Shown here: positions 62,856-64,000 of the stretch, piece by piece
Position numbering within the stretch: position 1 is the first letter of the stretch
Layout: every line of letters starts with the position of its first letter
NCBI RefSeq assembly: GCF_029887935.1
Contig: NZ_JARXRO010000013.1
Location: 1 to 64,000, forward strand
Reading direction: 5' to 3'
DNA length: 64,000 nt
From: Luteimonas kalidii
GTDB taxonomy: Bacteria; Pseudomonadota; Gammaproteobacteria; Xanthomonadales; Xanthomonadaceae
Translations under genes and position numbers: made by a program
Notes under the pieces: model-generated
Seen by the model: only the letters and a program-made list of their open reading frames with translations
The model's database searches: none
What the model was told of the DNA's origin: nothing

Positions 62856-64000
62856 ATGAGCCACGACTTCCACCGCTACGACGTCATCGTGATCGGCGGC
62901 GGCCATGCCGGCACCGAGGCCGCGCTGGCGTCCGCGCGCGCCGGCGCGCGCACCCTGCTGCTGACCCACAGCATCGACACCGTGGGCGCGATGAGCTGCA
63001 ACCCGGCCATCGGCGGCATCGGCAAGGGCCACCTGGTGCGCGAGATCGACGCGCTGGGCGGACTCATGGCCAGGGCCGCCGATGCCGCGGGCATCCAGTG
63101 GCGGCGGTTGAACGCGTCCAAGGGCCCGGCCGTGCGGGCGACGCGCGCGCAGGCCGACCGCGCCCTGTACCGCGCCTTCGTCCGCCATGCGGTCGAACAC
63201 CAGCCGGGGCTCACCGTGTTCCAGGCCGCGGTCGACGATCTGGTGATCGAGGGCGACGCCGTGCGCGGCGCGATCACCCAGACCGGCCTGCGCTTCGACG
63301 CACCGGCGGTGGTGCTGACCGCCGGCACCTTCCTCGCCGGCAAGGTGCATATCGGCGAGACGCAGTACGCCGCCGGGCGCATGGGCGATCCGCCCGCGAC
63401 CACGCTGGCGGCGAAGCTGCGCGAGCGTCCGTTCGTGGTGGACCGCCTGAAGACCGGCACCCCGCCGCGCATCGACGGCCGCACGCTGGACTATGCGGTG
63501 ATGGCCGAGCAGCCGGGCGACGATCCGCGCCCGGTGTTCTCGTTCACCGGCTCGCGCGACGACCACCCGCCGCAGGTGTCGTGCTGGATCACCCACACTA
63601 CCGCGCGCACGCACGACATCATCCGCGGCGCGCTGCATCGTTCGCCGATGTATTCCGGCCAGATCGAGGGCATCGGCCCGCGCTACTGCCCGAGCATCGA
63701 GGACAAGGTGGTGCGCTTCGCCGACAAGGCCAGCCACCAGGTGTTCGTCGAGCCCGAGGGGCTGGGCGTGGTCGAGATCTATCCCAACGGCATCTCCACC
63801 TCGCTGCCGTTCGACGTGCAGCTCGGCCTGGTGCGTTCGATCGCCGGCTTCGAACGCGCGCACATCACCCGGCCGGGCTACGCGATCGAATACGATTTCT
63901 TCGATCCGCGCGGGCTGAAGAGTTCGCTCGAGACCAAGGCGGTGGCCGGCCTGTTCTTCGCCGGCCAGATCAACGGCACCACCGGCTACGAGGAAGCCGC
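62856..64000 (+). CDS. mnmG: tRNA uridine-5-carboxymethylaminomethyl modification protein MnmG (partial)
   Basis: MnmG (GidA) with MnmE modifies U34 of several tRNAs. The first 381 residues are present, and the gene runs off the right edge (full length about 630). The FAD motif [23 protein letters not shown] is at residues 8-30; then [54 protein letters not shown] with the Cys found in the family and [18 protein letters not shown]. The ATG at 62856 is the first good start. Confidence 0.96.
   Translation, partial: MSHDFHRYDVIVIGGGHAGTEAALASARAGARTLLLTHSIDTVGAMSCNPAIGGIGKGHLVREIDALGGLMARAADAAGIQWRRLNASKGPAVRATRAQADRALYRAFVRHAVEHQPGLTVFQAAVDDLVIEGDAVRGAITQTGLRFDAPAVVLTAGTFLAGKVHIGETQYAAGRMGDPPATTLAAKLRERPFVVDRLKTGTPPRIDGRTLDYAVMAEQPGDDPRPVFSFTGSRDDHPPQVSCWITHTTARTHDIIRGALHRSPMYSGQIEGIGPRYCPSIEDKVVRFADKASHQVFVEPEGLGVVEIYPNGISTSLPFDVQLGLVRSIAGFERAHITRPGYAIEYDFFDPRGLKSSLETKAVAGLFFAGQINGTTGYEEA

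Overview
The window is about 70% GC by eye, densely packed and bacterial. Gene content (complete Mla lipid-transport set, methylcitrate cycle with AcnD/PrpF, bioB-F-H-C, ubiA, comF, mnmG), many short secreted proteins and at least 24 copies of a GTAG-headed palindromic repeat point to a gammaproteobacterium of the Xanthomonadaceae (Lysobacter, Luteimonas or Stenotrophomonas-like). The species cannot be fixed from sequence reading alone.

Layout. 0-2.6 kb is accessory DNA: an integron-type attC site, a broken IS3-family element, the tail of a second IS3 transposase, and two small genes. 2.8-10 kb holds an alpha/beta hydrolase, rmuC and mlaFEDCBA (minus strand). 10.2-19.2 kb is the propionate (2-methylcitrate) locus: an HTH-citrate-synthase fusion gene faces prpB-prpC-acnD-(SRPBCC-2H phosphoesterase)-prpF, with a dyad-rich region between them. 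19.5-28.5 kb carries an M28 peptidase, a phasin-like protein with a histone-H1-like tail, an NmrA-type oxidoreductase, a beta-lactamase-fold hydrolase coupled to a GH18 chitinase, a rhomboid protease, and a TerC-type membrane protein behind a yybP-ykoY (Mn2+) riboswitch.

28.8-37.5 kb: an RlmI-type methyltransferase, an NHL-propeller/M23 fusion, an outer-membrane barrel, a DUF5694-like protein, a Na+/proline symporter and two small domain proteins. 37.8-47.4 kb is a DNA-repair island: UdgX and its radical-SAM partner on one strand, and the exonuclease-ligase-helicase-phosphoesterase set on the other. 47.9-50.6 kb: a small barrel protein, a membrane protein, tRNA-Arg(CCG) and ubiA. 51.1-57.0 kb: comF facing the biotin operon bioB-bioF-(DMT transporter)-bioH-bioC. 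57.5-64 kb: a secreted protein of unknown function, a GH16 glucanase, an NTF2-like protein, a YdcF/DUF218 protein coupled to a PLP-dependent dehydratase, a Gly/Tyr-rich lipoprotein, and the start of mnmG running off the right edge.

Themes. Many genes overlap by ATGA/GTGA, indicating translational coupling in the mla, bio, ligase and GH18 operons. The GTAG repeats fill nearly every gap at gene ends. One has become coding sequence in the helicase tail, and another supplies the udgX stop codon. The items most worth following up are the HTH-citrate synthase with its TTGAT-rich dyads, the two-gene insertion in the prp operon, the NHL-M23 fusion, the transporter inside the biotin operon, and the repeat family.
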